Positions 24,955 through 33,144 of a stretch of DNA of 64,000 nt are shown here, in pieces. The DNA is from Glycomyces lechevalierae (GTDB taxonomy: Bacteria > Actinomycetota > Actinomycetes > Mycobacteriales > Micromonosporaceae), in contig NZ_JAPZVQ010000014.1 in NCBI RefSeq assembly GCF_027622945.1, positions 1-64,000 on the forward strand, written 5' to 3'. The notes beneath the pieces are model-generated. The model made no database searches, was not told the origin of the DNA, and was given only the letters and a program-made list of their open reading frames with translations. The position numbers and the translations under genes were made by a program. Each line of letters begins with the position of its first letter. Position 1 is the first letter of the stretch.

Positions 24955-26010
24955 TTGCCGACCTTCGCGCGCACCGTCTTGGCGCCCATCACGGTCGAGG
25001 TCTCGGCCGGAGCGCTGAAACGGCTCCCCGAACTGCTCGCCGACGCCCGGATCTCCTCGGGCGGGCGCGTCGCGGTCGCCCTCGGGCCCGGCCTCGGCGA
25101 GAGCATCGCCGCCGAGCTCGACCACCTGCCCGACGCCACCGTGCACACCGTCACCCCCGGCAGCCTCCACAGCGCCAAGGAGCTCACCAAGAGCCTCCGC
25201 GACGACCACCGGGTCGACGCGCTCGTGGGCATCGGCGGCGGCAAGCTCCTCGACACCGCGAAATGGGCCGCGTCCGACCTCGGCCTGCCCATGGTCTCGG
25301 TCGCCACGAGCCTCGCCCACGACGGCCTCGCGTCCCCCACCGCCTCGCTCGAACGCGACGGCGTCTCCGTCTCCTACGGGGTCCACCCGCCGCTCGCGGT
25401 GCTCGCCGACCTCGACTTCATCCGCCAGGCCCCCGCCCACCAGCTGCAGTCCGGCATCGGCGACGCGCTGACGAACCTCTCGGCCGTCGCCGACTGGCAG
25501 CTCTCGCACGAGGTGAACGGCGAACCCGTGGACGGCCTCGCCGCCGCCATCGCCCGCACCGGCGCCGAAGCGGTGCTGCGCCACCCGGGGACCATCGCCG
25601 ACGACGCGTTCCTGGCGACCCTCGCGGACGCGCTGATCCAAGGCGGCCTCGCCTCCAGCATGGCCGGGTCGTCCCGGCCCTGCTCGGGCGGCTGCCACGA
25701 GATCGCGCACGCGCTCGAAGCACTCCACCCCGGCCTGGCGTCCCACGGGGCGCAGGGCGCGGTAGGAGCATTGGTGTGCACCTGGCTGCGGGGCGACAAG
25801 GCCCTGTTCCAGGAGCTCTCCGCCGCCATGCGGCGGCACGGGCTGCCGCGCACCGCAGATGAACTCGGGTTGAACATCGCGGAGCTCGCCACAGCGGTGG
25901 CCTACGCGCCGAGGACCCGGCCAGGCCGTTATACGATTCTCGAACATCGTGAACTGGACTCGGTGGCGCTGGAGCGACACCTGACGGAGATGATGCATGA
26001 GCTCGATTAG
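24955..26010 (+). CDS. Predicted sn-glycerol-1-phosphate dehydrogenase (iron-containing alcohol dehydrogenase fold)
   Basis: This 351-residue enzyme starts at a TTG one base after the previous stop (sequence PTFARTVLAP...). It has the NAD-binding GIGGGKLLDTAKWA (about 92-105) and TSLAHDGLASPTASL (118-132). The latter is the hallmark of the EgsA/AraM glycerol-1-phosphate dehydrogenase group and is not found in general alcohol dehydrogenases. The likely metal ligands are D170 (SGIGDALTN), H248 (CHEIAHALE) and H264 (SHGAQGAVG). The reaction would be dihydroxyacetone phosphate to sn-glycerol-1-phosphate. It is tightly packed between the nucleotidyltransferase and the exporter gene, which it overlaps by 14 bp. 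The exact substrate is inferred. Confidence 0.75.
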   Translation: MPTFARTVLAPITVEVSAGALKRLPELLADARISSGGRVAVALGPGLGESIAAELDHLPDATVHTVTPGSLHSAKELTKSLRDDHRVDALVGIGGGKLLDTAKWAASDLGLPMVSVATSLAHDGLASPTASLERDGVSVSYGVHPPLAVLADLDFIRQAPAHQLQSGIGDALTNLSAVADWQLSHEVNGEPVDGLAAAIARTGAEAVLRHPGTIADDAFLATLADALIQGGLASSMAGSSRPCSGGCHEIAHALEALHPGLASHGAQGAVGALVCTWLRGDKALFQELSAAMRRHGLPRTADELGLNIAELATAVAYAPRTRPGRYTILEHRELDSVALERHLTEMMHELD

Positions 26011-27673
26011 CCCGCACCCCGACGGAGTCTCCGGCCCAGCCGGGAACAACGACGGGAGCCCGGAGAACTCCGATGCGGCCGCCCCCCAAGGCGGCTTCGG
26101 TCCCGGGCCTTCGGCCGCCCCCGCGGGATACCCGCCGGGAGGCTTGAGCTCCGGTTCGGCGGCTTTCGCGAGCCCGCCGCCGTCCGCCGCGCCCGGCATC
26201 ACCCCGGGCCACCCGGGCGCCGGCCACGCCCCGCCGCCTCCGGCGCAGGCCCCGCAGCAGGGCTACGGCGGCCCCGCGCCCTACGGCGCGGCCGCCGGCC
26301 AGCAGCAGGCGTACGGTGCCCCCGCGCACCACCAGAGCCCGGCACCGCAGCACCCCGGTTACGGTGCGCCCCAAGGGCAGCAGCCCTACGGCACACCGCC
26401 GCCGCCCCCGCCGCACGGCCCCGGCCAGCCGCAGCAGCCGTACGGCGCGCCGCAGCCGCACGGGCCTGGTCAGCCGAACCCGTACGGCCAGCCCGCGCCG
26501 GGCGGCCACTACCAGCCGCAGCAGCCCCCGCCGCCTCCGGCGACGGCACCGGCGCCGCACGGCCAGACGCCCCCGCCGCCCGCGGCGGCCCCCCCGCACC
26601 CGGGCCAGCAGTCCGGCCAGCAGGCCCCCGCCTCGCAGGTCCCGCAGGCGCCCTACGCGACTCGCGCCGAACCCGGCCGCGACATGCCGATGGCCGGGGC
26701 CTCCCCGATCCGCCGCAACCTCGACGACACCGCCGAGCTCCCGGCGTTCCTCGACTCGGCCCGCAGCGACGAGGGCCCGGGCACCGGGGCCATCCGCATC
26801 AAGCAAGAGGCGGAGGTCAAGCCGCTCAAGCGGAAGTTCCCGCTCACGACCGGCTTCACCGCGCTCATGCGCCACCGGTACGCCCTGTCGGTCCTGGTCC
26901 GCCGCGACCTCGCCGTCAAGTACCAGGGCACGGCGATGGGGTACATCTGGTCCCTCATCGAGCCGCTGGGCCTCACGCTCATCTACTGGTTCGTGTTCGA
27001 CCTCGTCTTCGGCGGCGGCAAGGCCATGCCGGAGGACGCGAACGGCAACCAGGCGGGCTACCTGCTCTTCATCGTCTCCGGCATCTTCGCCTACCAGTGG
27101 TTCAGCTCCGCGGTCAACGAGGGCGCGAAGTCCCTCAACGGCCAGGCGGCCCTGATCACGGTCATGAAGGTCCCGCGCGAGGTCTTCCCGGTCTCGAAGG
27201 TCTTCGCGCGCTTCGCCGAGTACGCGGTCGGCTTCCCGATCCTCCTGGGCGTCGCCATCTGGCAGGGCGGGACCTTCGGGCTCAACCTCCTGTGGCTGAT
27301 CCCGGCGATCCTGACGCAGACGATGCTCCTCGCGGGCATGACCTTCGTCCTCGCGGGCGCCAACGTCCTCTACAAGGACGTCTCGCGCTTCCTGCCGCTG
27401 ATCATGCGCGTCCTCTTCTACGCCTCGGCGATCATCTACCCGGTCACCAAGGTCTCCGATGCGGACGCCATGCAGGAGAACCCCTGGCTGTTCGACATCT
27501 TCTCGTCGAACCCGCTCATCGGCATCTTCTCCATGCACCGCGCGGTCTTCATCCCGGCGCTCGCGCCGAACACCTTCCAGCTCTGCGTCTCGATCGGCGT
27601 CTCCGCCTTCCTGATGTTCTTCGGCCGCTGGATCTTCTACCGCCTCGAACCCCGCGTCCTCAAGGCGCTCTAG
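25997..27673 (+). CDS. ABC-2 type polysaccharide/teichoic-acid exporter permease with Pro/Gln-rich N-terminus
   Basis: This 558-residue protein starts with about 225 residues of Pro/Gln/Gly/His-rich low-complexity sequence (many YGAP and GPGQP units). The C-terminal 290 residues match the Wzm/TagG permease: a cytoplasmic lead-in, HRYALSVLVRRDLAVKYQGTAMGYIWSLIEP, about six membrane segments, and PLIGIFSMHRAVF near the end. Such permeases need an ATPase partner (Wzt/TagH), which is not encoded in the window. It shares an overlapping operon with the two preceding genes and is followed by a strong terminator, so the three genes form a unit for making and exporting a glycopolymer. Confidence 0.83.
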   Translation: MSSISPHPDGVSGPAGNNDGSPENSDAAAPQGGFGPGPSAAPAGYPPGGLSSGSAAFASPPPSAAPGITPGHPGAGHAPPPPAQAPQQGYGGPAPYGAAAGQQQAYGAPAHHQSPAPQHPGYGAPQGQQPYGTPPPPPPHGPGQPQQPYGAPQPHGPGQPNPYGQPAPGGHYQPQQPPPPPATAPAPHGQTPPPPAAAPPHPGQQSGQQAPASQVPQAPYATRAEPGRDMPMAGASPIRRNLDDTAELPAFLDSARSDEGPGTGAIRIKQEAEVKPLKRKFPLTTGFTALMRHRYALSVLVRRDLAVKYQGTAMGYIWSLIEPLGLTLIYWFVFDLVFGGGKAMPEDANGNQAGYLLFIVSGIFAYQWFSSAVNEGAKSLNGQAALITVMKVPREVFPVSKVFARFAEYAVGFPILLGVAIWQGGTFGLNLLWLIPAILTQTMLLAGMTFVLAGANVLYKDVSRFLPLIMRVLFYASAIIYPVTKVSDADAMQENPWLFDIFSSNPLIGIFSMHRAVFIPALAPNTFQLCVSIGVSAFLMFFGRWIFYRLEPRVLKAL

Positions 27674-27682
27674 CGAACCCGA

Positions 27683-27715
27683 ACGGCCCCGGTCTGCAGC
27701 CCAGACCGGGGCCGT
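27683..27715 (+). terminator. Terminator after the exporter operon
   Basis: Perfect 14-bp arms (ACGGCCCCGGTCTG and its complement) with a 5-nt loop, 10 bp after the permease stop. Confidence 0.8.
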
Positions 27716-27805
27716 CCGCGTCCCCGCCGCAACGTCAGGACTTTTCCTCGCCTTCGGTACGATTGCCGCGGATCCGGCCCCGAGACCCGATGGAGAACGC
27801 GCCCC

Positions 27806-29902
27806 ATGAGCGACACGCTCCTGCTCCCGCGCGTCACCGCCGGCGCCTCCGCACCGCGGCCCCGCTGGGACGGCATGGGGTTCAGGCCCGACGTCCAGGG
27901 CCTGCGCGCGATCGCCGTCGGCCTCGTCCTCGCCTCCCACGCCGGGCTCCCGCACACCGCGGGCGGGTACGTCGGCGTCGACGTCTTCTTCGTGCTCTCC
28001 GGGTTCCTCATCACCTCCCTGCTCGTCAAGGAGGTCTTCGACACCGGCCGGATCTCCATCGCCGGGTTCTACGCCCGCCGCGCCCGCCGCATCCTGCCCG
28101 CCGCGAGCGCCGTCACGGTCGCGACCGCCGCCGGGGCCTGGCTGTTCTTCCCGGTGACCCGCCTCGACGCGGTGCTCCAGGACGCCCTCGCGGTCATCGC
28201 CTACTACGTCAACTACCGGTTCGTGGCCGAGCAGTCGGAGTACCTCAACGCCGACCAGATGCCCTCCCCGTTCCAGCAGTTCTGGTCCCTGGCCGTCGAA
28301 GAGCAGTTCTACGTCGTGTGGCCGCTCCTGCTGCTCGCCCTGCTCCTCTGCGTCCGCCGCAGCCCGCGCCGCCTCGTCGCCGCGGGCATCGTGTTCTCGG
28401 CCGCGATCGTCGCCGCGACCCTCGCCCTCTCGGTGCTCGTCACCGCCCAGTCCCAGGCCACCGCGTACTACGCGGCCCACACGCGCGCTTGGGAACTCGC
28501 GGCCGGCGCGTTCCTCGCGCTGATCCTGCCCCAGCTCAAACGGCTCCCGCAGGCCCTCGCGTGGCTCCTCGGCATCGGCGGCCTCGCCGCGATCCTCGCC
28601 TCCGGGCTGCTCTACACCGAGACGACCCCGTTCCCCGGGTACGCGGCCCTCGCGCCGGTCCTCGGCACCATGGCCGTGATCGCCGCCGGCTCACCGCCCG
28701 GCCGCAACCCCGTCTCGGGGCTGCTCGGCACCGGCCCGTTCCAGTTCTTCGGCAAGATCTCCTACAGCCTCTACCTCTGGCACTGGCCGGTCCTCGTCCT
28801 CGCCCCGCTCGCCCTCGACGTCGAGCCCACACTGCGGCTCAACCTCGTCCTCCTCGTCGCCACGGTCGGCATCGCCCAGCTCAGCTACGCGTGGATCGAA
28901 GAGCCCGCACGGAACTGGAAGCCGCTCAAGACGAGCAGCACCGCCGGCATCGCGGCCGGCCTCGCCTGCGCGCTCCTCTCGGCCGCCCTCGTCCTGACGC
29001 TCGTCCATGTGTTCCCCAAAGCCGAACGCGACGGCGCCGGCGGCGCCATCGCGCCGGTCGCCGCATCCGACCTCACCGCCGCCCTCCAAGCCGGCCTCGA
29101 GACCGACACCGTCCCCGCCGACATCGCCCCGCCCCTCGCGGACATCGCGGACGACATGCCCGTCGTCTACCCCGACGGCTGCCACCTCGAATACGAGCAG
29201 ACCGACCTCCCCGACGGCTGCGTGTACGGCGACCCCGACGCCGACACCCTCGTCGTCCTCGCCGGCGACTCCCATGCCGCCCAATGGTTCCCGGCCCTCG
29301 AAGCGCTCGCCGAACGCGAGGGCTGGAAACTCCTCGACCGCACCAAGAGCTCCTGCACCTCCGCCCTCGTCCACGTCGGCAGCACCCGCACCGACGGCGA
29401 GTACACCGAATGCTGGGAGTGGAAGCAGCACGTCGCCGACGAGATCGACGAGCTCAAGCCCGACCTCGTCGTCTACGGCAGCACCGACAACTACGGCATC
29501 ATCGGCGCCGACGACCCCGCCCAGGCCTGGGCCGACGGCTGGACCGCCACCCTCGACCGCACCACCGCCGCCGCCGCCCACACCGCCGTCCTCACCGACA
29601 CCCCTTGGGCCACCGGCGAAGCCGCCCCCGACTGCCTCGCCCTCCACCAGGACGACGCCTCCCGCTGCCTCGACGAGAACCCGTACGCCTTGAACCACCT
29701 GGAATTCCGCGAGGCCGGACGCGCCGCCCAAGAGGCCACGGACGCCCAGGTCATCGACACCGAACCCTGGTTCTGCATCGACGATCGCTGCCCCCTCATC
29801 GTCGACGGCATCGCCGTCTACCGCGACAAGCACCACATCAGCACCCCCTACTCGCTCTACCTCACCGACGTCCTCGGCGCGGCCCTCCCCGACCTCTCCT
29901 GA
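27806..29902 (+). CDS. OafA/YrhL-type O-acyltransferase with C-terminal SGNH domain (copy 1)
   Basis: This 698-residue membrane enzyme probably O-acetylates a surface glycan. Residues 20-370 hold the acyltransferase-3 domain: GFRPDVQGLRAIAVGLVL, the HAG and GGYVGVDVFFVLSGFLIT motifs, FWSLAVEEQFYVVWPL, and about ten membrane segments. An external SGNH-hydrolase-like domain spans about 450-690, with S489 in GDSHAAQWFPAL and a C-terminal DKHHIS motif for the Asp/His pair. A membrane domain fused to SGNH is the usual two-step acetyl-transfer design. It is closely similar to the next gene, which suggests duplication. Confidence 0.9.
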   Translation: MSDTLLLPRVTAGASAPRPRWDGMGFRPDVQGLRAIAVGLVLASHAGLPHTAGGYVGVDVFFVLSGFLITSLLVKEVFDTGRISIAGFYARRARRILPAASAVTVATAAGAWLFFPVTRLDAVLQDALAVIAYYVNYRFVAEQSEYLNADQMPSPFQQFWSLAVEEQFYVVWPLLLLALLLCVRRSPRRLVAAGIVFSAAIVAATLALSVLVTAQSQATAYYAAHTRAWELAAGAFLALILPQLKRLPQALAWLLGIGGLAAILASGLLYTETTPFPGYAALAPVLGTMAVIAAGSPPGRNPVSGLLGTGPFQFFGKISYSLYLWHWPVLVLAPLALDVEPTLRLNLVLLVATVGIAQLSYAWIEEPARNWKPLKTSSTAGIAAGLACALLSAALVLTLVHVFPKAERDGAGGAIAPVAASDLTAALQAGLETDTVPADIAPPLADIADDMPVVYPDGCHLEYEQTDLPDGCVYGDPDADTLVVLAGDSHAAQWFPALEALAEREGWKLLDRTKSSCTSALVHVGSTRTDGEYTECWEWKQHVADEIDELKPDLVVYGSTDNYGIIGADDPAQAWADGWTATLDRTTAAAAHTAVLTDTPWATGEAAPDCLALHQDDASRCLDENPYALNHLEFREAGRAAQEATDAQVIDTEPWFCIDDRCPLIVDGIAVYRDKHHISTPYSLYLTDVLGAALPDLS

Positions 29903-30090
29903 GGACGACGCCCTTGGGGCCCAAGCAGGACAGTGCCTCGGGTGCGATATCGGTAGGATGAGAGCCGCGGCTCCGCAACAGGTGTGCCCGGAACGCCGAG
30001 CAGGCCCACACTGCTCCGCACGCCGGATCAAAGCGCCTAGGATGGGGCGACCCGACGCGCCCCGGCACCCCTAGACGGAGACCCTGCACC

Positions 30091-32427
30091 ATGACCTCGC
30101 CCCAGACCCCAAGGCCACCGCACAGCGCCGCCCCGGGGCCCGGGGTCAACGAGGAGACCCTCCACCTGCCGACGACCACGGTGGGCAGCATGGCCGCCCC
30201 GCAGACCGGAGCGCCGTCGAAAGGCCCCGTGGCCGGCATGCCCGCCGCCGGCGCGCCGCAGCGCACCGCGCCGAGTCCTTACCCGCAGCGGCCCGCCTTC
30301 CAAGCGCCCCCGCCCGCGCCCTCGCAGGCCGGCGTCGGCGGCCACCCGAGACCCGCCGCCCCCGCTCCCGCGCGCGTCCCCGTCCACTGGGAAGGGGTCG
30401 GCTTCCGCCCCGACATCCAAGGGCTGCGGGCCGTCGCGGTCGTCCTGGTGCTCCTCTCGCACGCCGGATTCGGCTTCGCCGCAGGCGGCTACGTCGGCGT
30501 CGACGTGTTCTTCGTCCTCTCGGGCTTCCTCATCACCTCGCTGCTGGTGAAGGAGGTCTTCGACACCGGCCGGATCTCCCTCGCCGGGTTCTACGCGCGC
30601 CGCGCCCGCCGCATTCTGCCCGCCGCGAGCATCGTCACGATCGCCACCGTCGTCGGCGCCTGGCTGTGGTTCCCCGTCACCCGCCTCGAAGCGGTCATGC
30701 AGGACGCGTTCACGGTCATCGTGTACGTCGTGAACTACCGGTTCGTGTCGGAGCAGACCGAGTACCTCAACGCGGACCAGATGCCCTCCCCGTTCCAGCA
30801 GTTCTGGTCCCTGGCGGTCGAAGAGCAGTTCTACCTCGTCTGGCCGCTGCTCCTCATCGGACTGATGTTCCTGGCGGGCCGGTCCCCGCGGAAGTTCGTC
30901 GGAGCGGGCGTCGCCGCCAGTGCGGCCGTCCTCGCGATCTCGCTGGTGCTCTCGGTGCTCGTCACCCAGCAGTCGCCGCCGACCGCGTACTACGCGGCGC
31001 ACACCCGCGCCTGGGAGCTCGCAGCGGGCGCGATCCTCGCGCTCTCCTTGCCCACGTGGAAGAAGACCCCGAAGGCCGTCGCCTGGATCCTCGGCATCGG
31101 CGGCCTCGCCATGGTGCTCGCCGCGGGCTTCCTCTACGACGGCGGCACCCCGTTCCCCGGCTACACCGCCATGCTGCCCGTCATCGGCACCATGCTCCTC
31201 ATCGTCGCCGGCACGGGCGCCACGGGCCACCCTGTCGGCAGGCTGCTGAGCACCGGCCCGTTCCAGTTCGTCGGCAAGATCTCATACAGCCTCTACCTCT
31301 GGCACTGGCCGATCCTCATCCTGCTGCCCCTCGCCGTCGGCGCGGAGCCCTCGATCCTGCTCAACGTCGTCCTCCTCCTCGGCGCGATCGCCTTGGCGCA
31401 GTTCACGTACCAGTACATCGAGGAGCCGGTCCGCAACGCGCGCCCCCTGAAGGCCAGCAACCTGTGGGGCCTCGCCGTCGGTGTGGCCTGCTCGGTTGTA
31501 GGCATCGCCATGATCGTGACCCTCACGGTCGCCTTCCCGCGGAACCCGGTGGGGGAGTCGGCCGACCCGAGCGAACTCGAGCAGGCCTCGGATCTCAGTT
31601 CCCTCGAAACGGACCTCACCGCGGCCCTGAGCCTCAGCTCGGTCCCCGAAGACCTCACACCCTCCCTCATCGACGTCGCGAGTGACCAGCCCGCGATCTA
31701 CGACAATGACTGCCACCTGCGCAAGGTCGAGTCCGCGCTGCCCGACGGCTGCGTGTACGGCGACCCGGAAGGCGCGAAGACGGCCATGCTGTTCGGCGAC
31801 TCGCATGCGGCCCAATGGTTCCCGGCGCTTGACCGGATCATGGAGGACCGGGGGTGGCGGCTGGTCGCGCGCACGAAGAGCGCCTGCACGCCCGTGTCGG
31901 TGTCGGTCGAGGACCAGGAAACCGGCGAGTACTACGAGCAGTGCGACGACTGGCGCGGCAACGTCCTCGACGAGATCGACGAGACCGCGCCGGAAATGGT
32001 GATCCTCGGCTCAGCGGAGACGTCGAGCCTGGTCGGCGTGGACGACAAGACGCAGGCGTGGCTGGACGGATGGCAGACGACCCTCGACCGGATCGGCGAG
32101 GCGGGCGCGCAGGTTGTCGCCATCGCAGACACGCCTTGGTCCGAGGAACCGGTTCCGGAGTGCATCTCGATGCACCTGGACGAGTTGCAGGAGTGCAACA
32201 TCGCCGAGTCCGAGGGGATCAAGCTGCCCGACCGCCGCGCCGCCGCCATCGAGTTGCAGGAGGAAGCGGGGGCGGTGGTGATCGACCCGCTCCCGTGGTT
32301 CTGTACTCAGGGGACCTGCCCCGTGATCGTCAGCGATATCCTGGTCTACAGGGACGCCCACCATATGACCACCCACTACGCCGTCACGCTGGAGAGCCTC
32401 CTCGAAGCCGCGCTCCCCGACCCGTGA
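30091..32427 (+). CDS. OafA/YrhL-type O-acyltransferase with C-terminal SGNH domain (copy 2)
   Basis: This 778-residue paralogue of the preceding gene carries an extra Pro/Ala-rich cytoplasmic N-terminus of about 100 residues. The acyltransferase-3 domain begins at GFRPDIQGLRAVAVVLVLL and retains GGYVGVDVFFVLSGFLIT and FWSLAVEEQFYLVWPL. The SGNH domain has S571 in GDSHAAQWFPAL and RDAHHMTTHY near the end. The two copies share long identical stretches (for example YLNADQMPSPFQQFW) and are tandem, so they are probably a recent duplication with different acceptor sites. A separate promoter is likely in the 188-bp gap. Confidence 0.9.
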   Translation: MTSPQTPRPPHSAAPGPGVNEETLHLPTTTVGSMAAPQTGAPSKGPVAGMPAAGAPQRTAPSPYPQRPAFQAPPPAPSQAGVGGHPRPAAPAPARVPVHWEGVGFRPDIQGLRAVAVVLVLLSHAGFGFAAGGYVGVDVFFVLSGFLITSLLVKEVFDTGRISLAGFYARRARRILPAASIVTIATVVGAWLWFPVTRLEAVMQDAFTVIVYVVNYRFVSEQTEYLNADQMPSPFQQFWSLAVEEQFYLVWPLLLIGLMFLAGRSPRKFVGAGVAASAAVLAISLVLSVLVTQQSPPTAYYAAHTRAWELAAGAILALSLPTWKKTPKAVAWILGIGGLAMVLAAGFLYDGGTPFPGYTAMLPVIGTMLLIVAGTGATGHPVGRLLSTGPFQFVGKISYSLYLWHWPILILLPLAVGAEPSILLNVVLLLGAIALAQFTYQYIEEPVRNARPLKASNLWGLAVGVACSVVGIAMIVTLTVAFPRNPVGESADPSELEQASDLSSLETDLTAALSLSSVPEDLTPSLIDVASDQPAIYDNDCHLRKVESALPDGCVYGDPEGAKTAMLFGDSHAAQWFPALDRIMEDRGWRLVARTKSACTPVSVSVEDQETGEYYEQCDDWRGNVLDEIDETAPEMVILGSAETSSLVGVDDKTQAWLDGWQTTLDRIGEAGAQVVAIADTPWSEEPVPECISMHLDELQECNIAESEGIKLPDRRAAAIELQEEAGAVVIDPLPWFCTQGTCPVIVSDILVYRDAHHMTTHYAVTLESLLEAALPDP

Positions 32428-32497
32428 CGGCACGGGACGCCCGCCCCCGCATCCCCCGGGCGGCGTTCGAGCGCCGTATCGGTTTGAAAGGAACATC

Positions 32498-33094
32498 ATG
32501 AGGAAAGTCGTGCCACTCATCGGCGCAGCGGCTCTGCTGCTCGCCGGATGTACCGGCCAGGGCGACGGCGGCGACCCGCCCGAGTCCGCGGAATCGCCCT
32601 CGACCCAGGTGTGGGACGAGCCGGCGGCCGTCGAGGCCGCCGCGCCCACTGGGTTCGCACTCGTCGAGGGCGAGGAGCGGACCGACCTGCTCGCGGAGAA
32701 CGCCGTCACCCAGTCCTTCGGGCTGACCGGCGATGAGTTCACCAGCGACCGCCTCATCGTGACCAGCTACGTGATCGACGCGAAGACTTCGACCGCCGAC
32801 TACGACGCGCAGGTGGACGTTGTGCTCGCCTACGACGAGACGCGCGGGTTCACCAGTGAGGACAACACTCACTACCCGGCCCTCGTGCACCGTCAGGACG
32901 GCCTGCAGCGCTACACGGAGTTCCCTGTCGACGACGGCGACGCCGAGCGCCCGCTCATCAAGCAGAACAACTACTACGTGTTCTCCGGCAACCGGGTCGT
33001 GCAGATCACCTGCCAGTGGCGGTACCACTTCGAGGACATCCGCACCGCATGCATGGAGCTCACCCAGACCTTGGCGTTCCCCGAAGACTGGTAG
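32498..33094 (+). CDS. Secreted lipoprotein of unknown function
   Basis: This 198-residue protein has a signal peptide and lipobox (LLLAGC, lipidated Cys near residue 18), then a Ser/Pro/Glu linker. The globular domain (about 45-198) is rich in aromatic and acidic residues and has two cysteines (ITCQW, TACMEL) that could form a disulphide. No enzyme motif is recognised. It follows the second acyltransferase by 70 bp, and GAAAGGAAC precedes the ATG, so it may act with it at the cell surface. Confidence 0.75.
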   Translation: MRKVVPLIGAAALLLAGCTGQGDGGDPPESAESPSTQVWDEPAAVEAAAPTGFALVEGEERTDLLAENAVTQSFGLTGDEFTSDRLIVTSYVIDAKTSTADYDAQVDVVLAYDETRGFTSEDNTHYPALVHRQDGLQRYTEFPVDDGDAERPLIKQNNYYVFSGNRVVQITCQWRYHFEDIRTACMELTQTLAFPEDW

Positions 33095-33106
33095 CGTCCG
33101 CCGGCA

Positions 33107-33144
33107 GTTCGCGGCCGACGGCGCTGGGCCGTCGGCCGCGGAAC
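33107..33144. terminator. Bidirectional terminator
   Basis: Arms of about 16 bp (GTTCGCGGCCGACGGC with one bulge in the partner) and a short loop lie exactly between the converging lipoprotein gene (plus) and glycosyltransferase gene (minus). Confidence 0.7.

Noticed and set aside
25418-28480. 1020-codon minus-strand open frame across the exporter operon
   Set aside because: It is arginine-, glycine- and glutamate-rich, and runs through two genes and a terminator, so it is a coding shadow.
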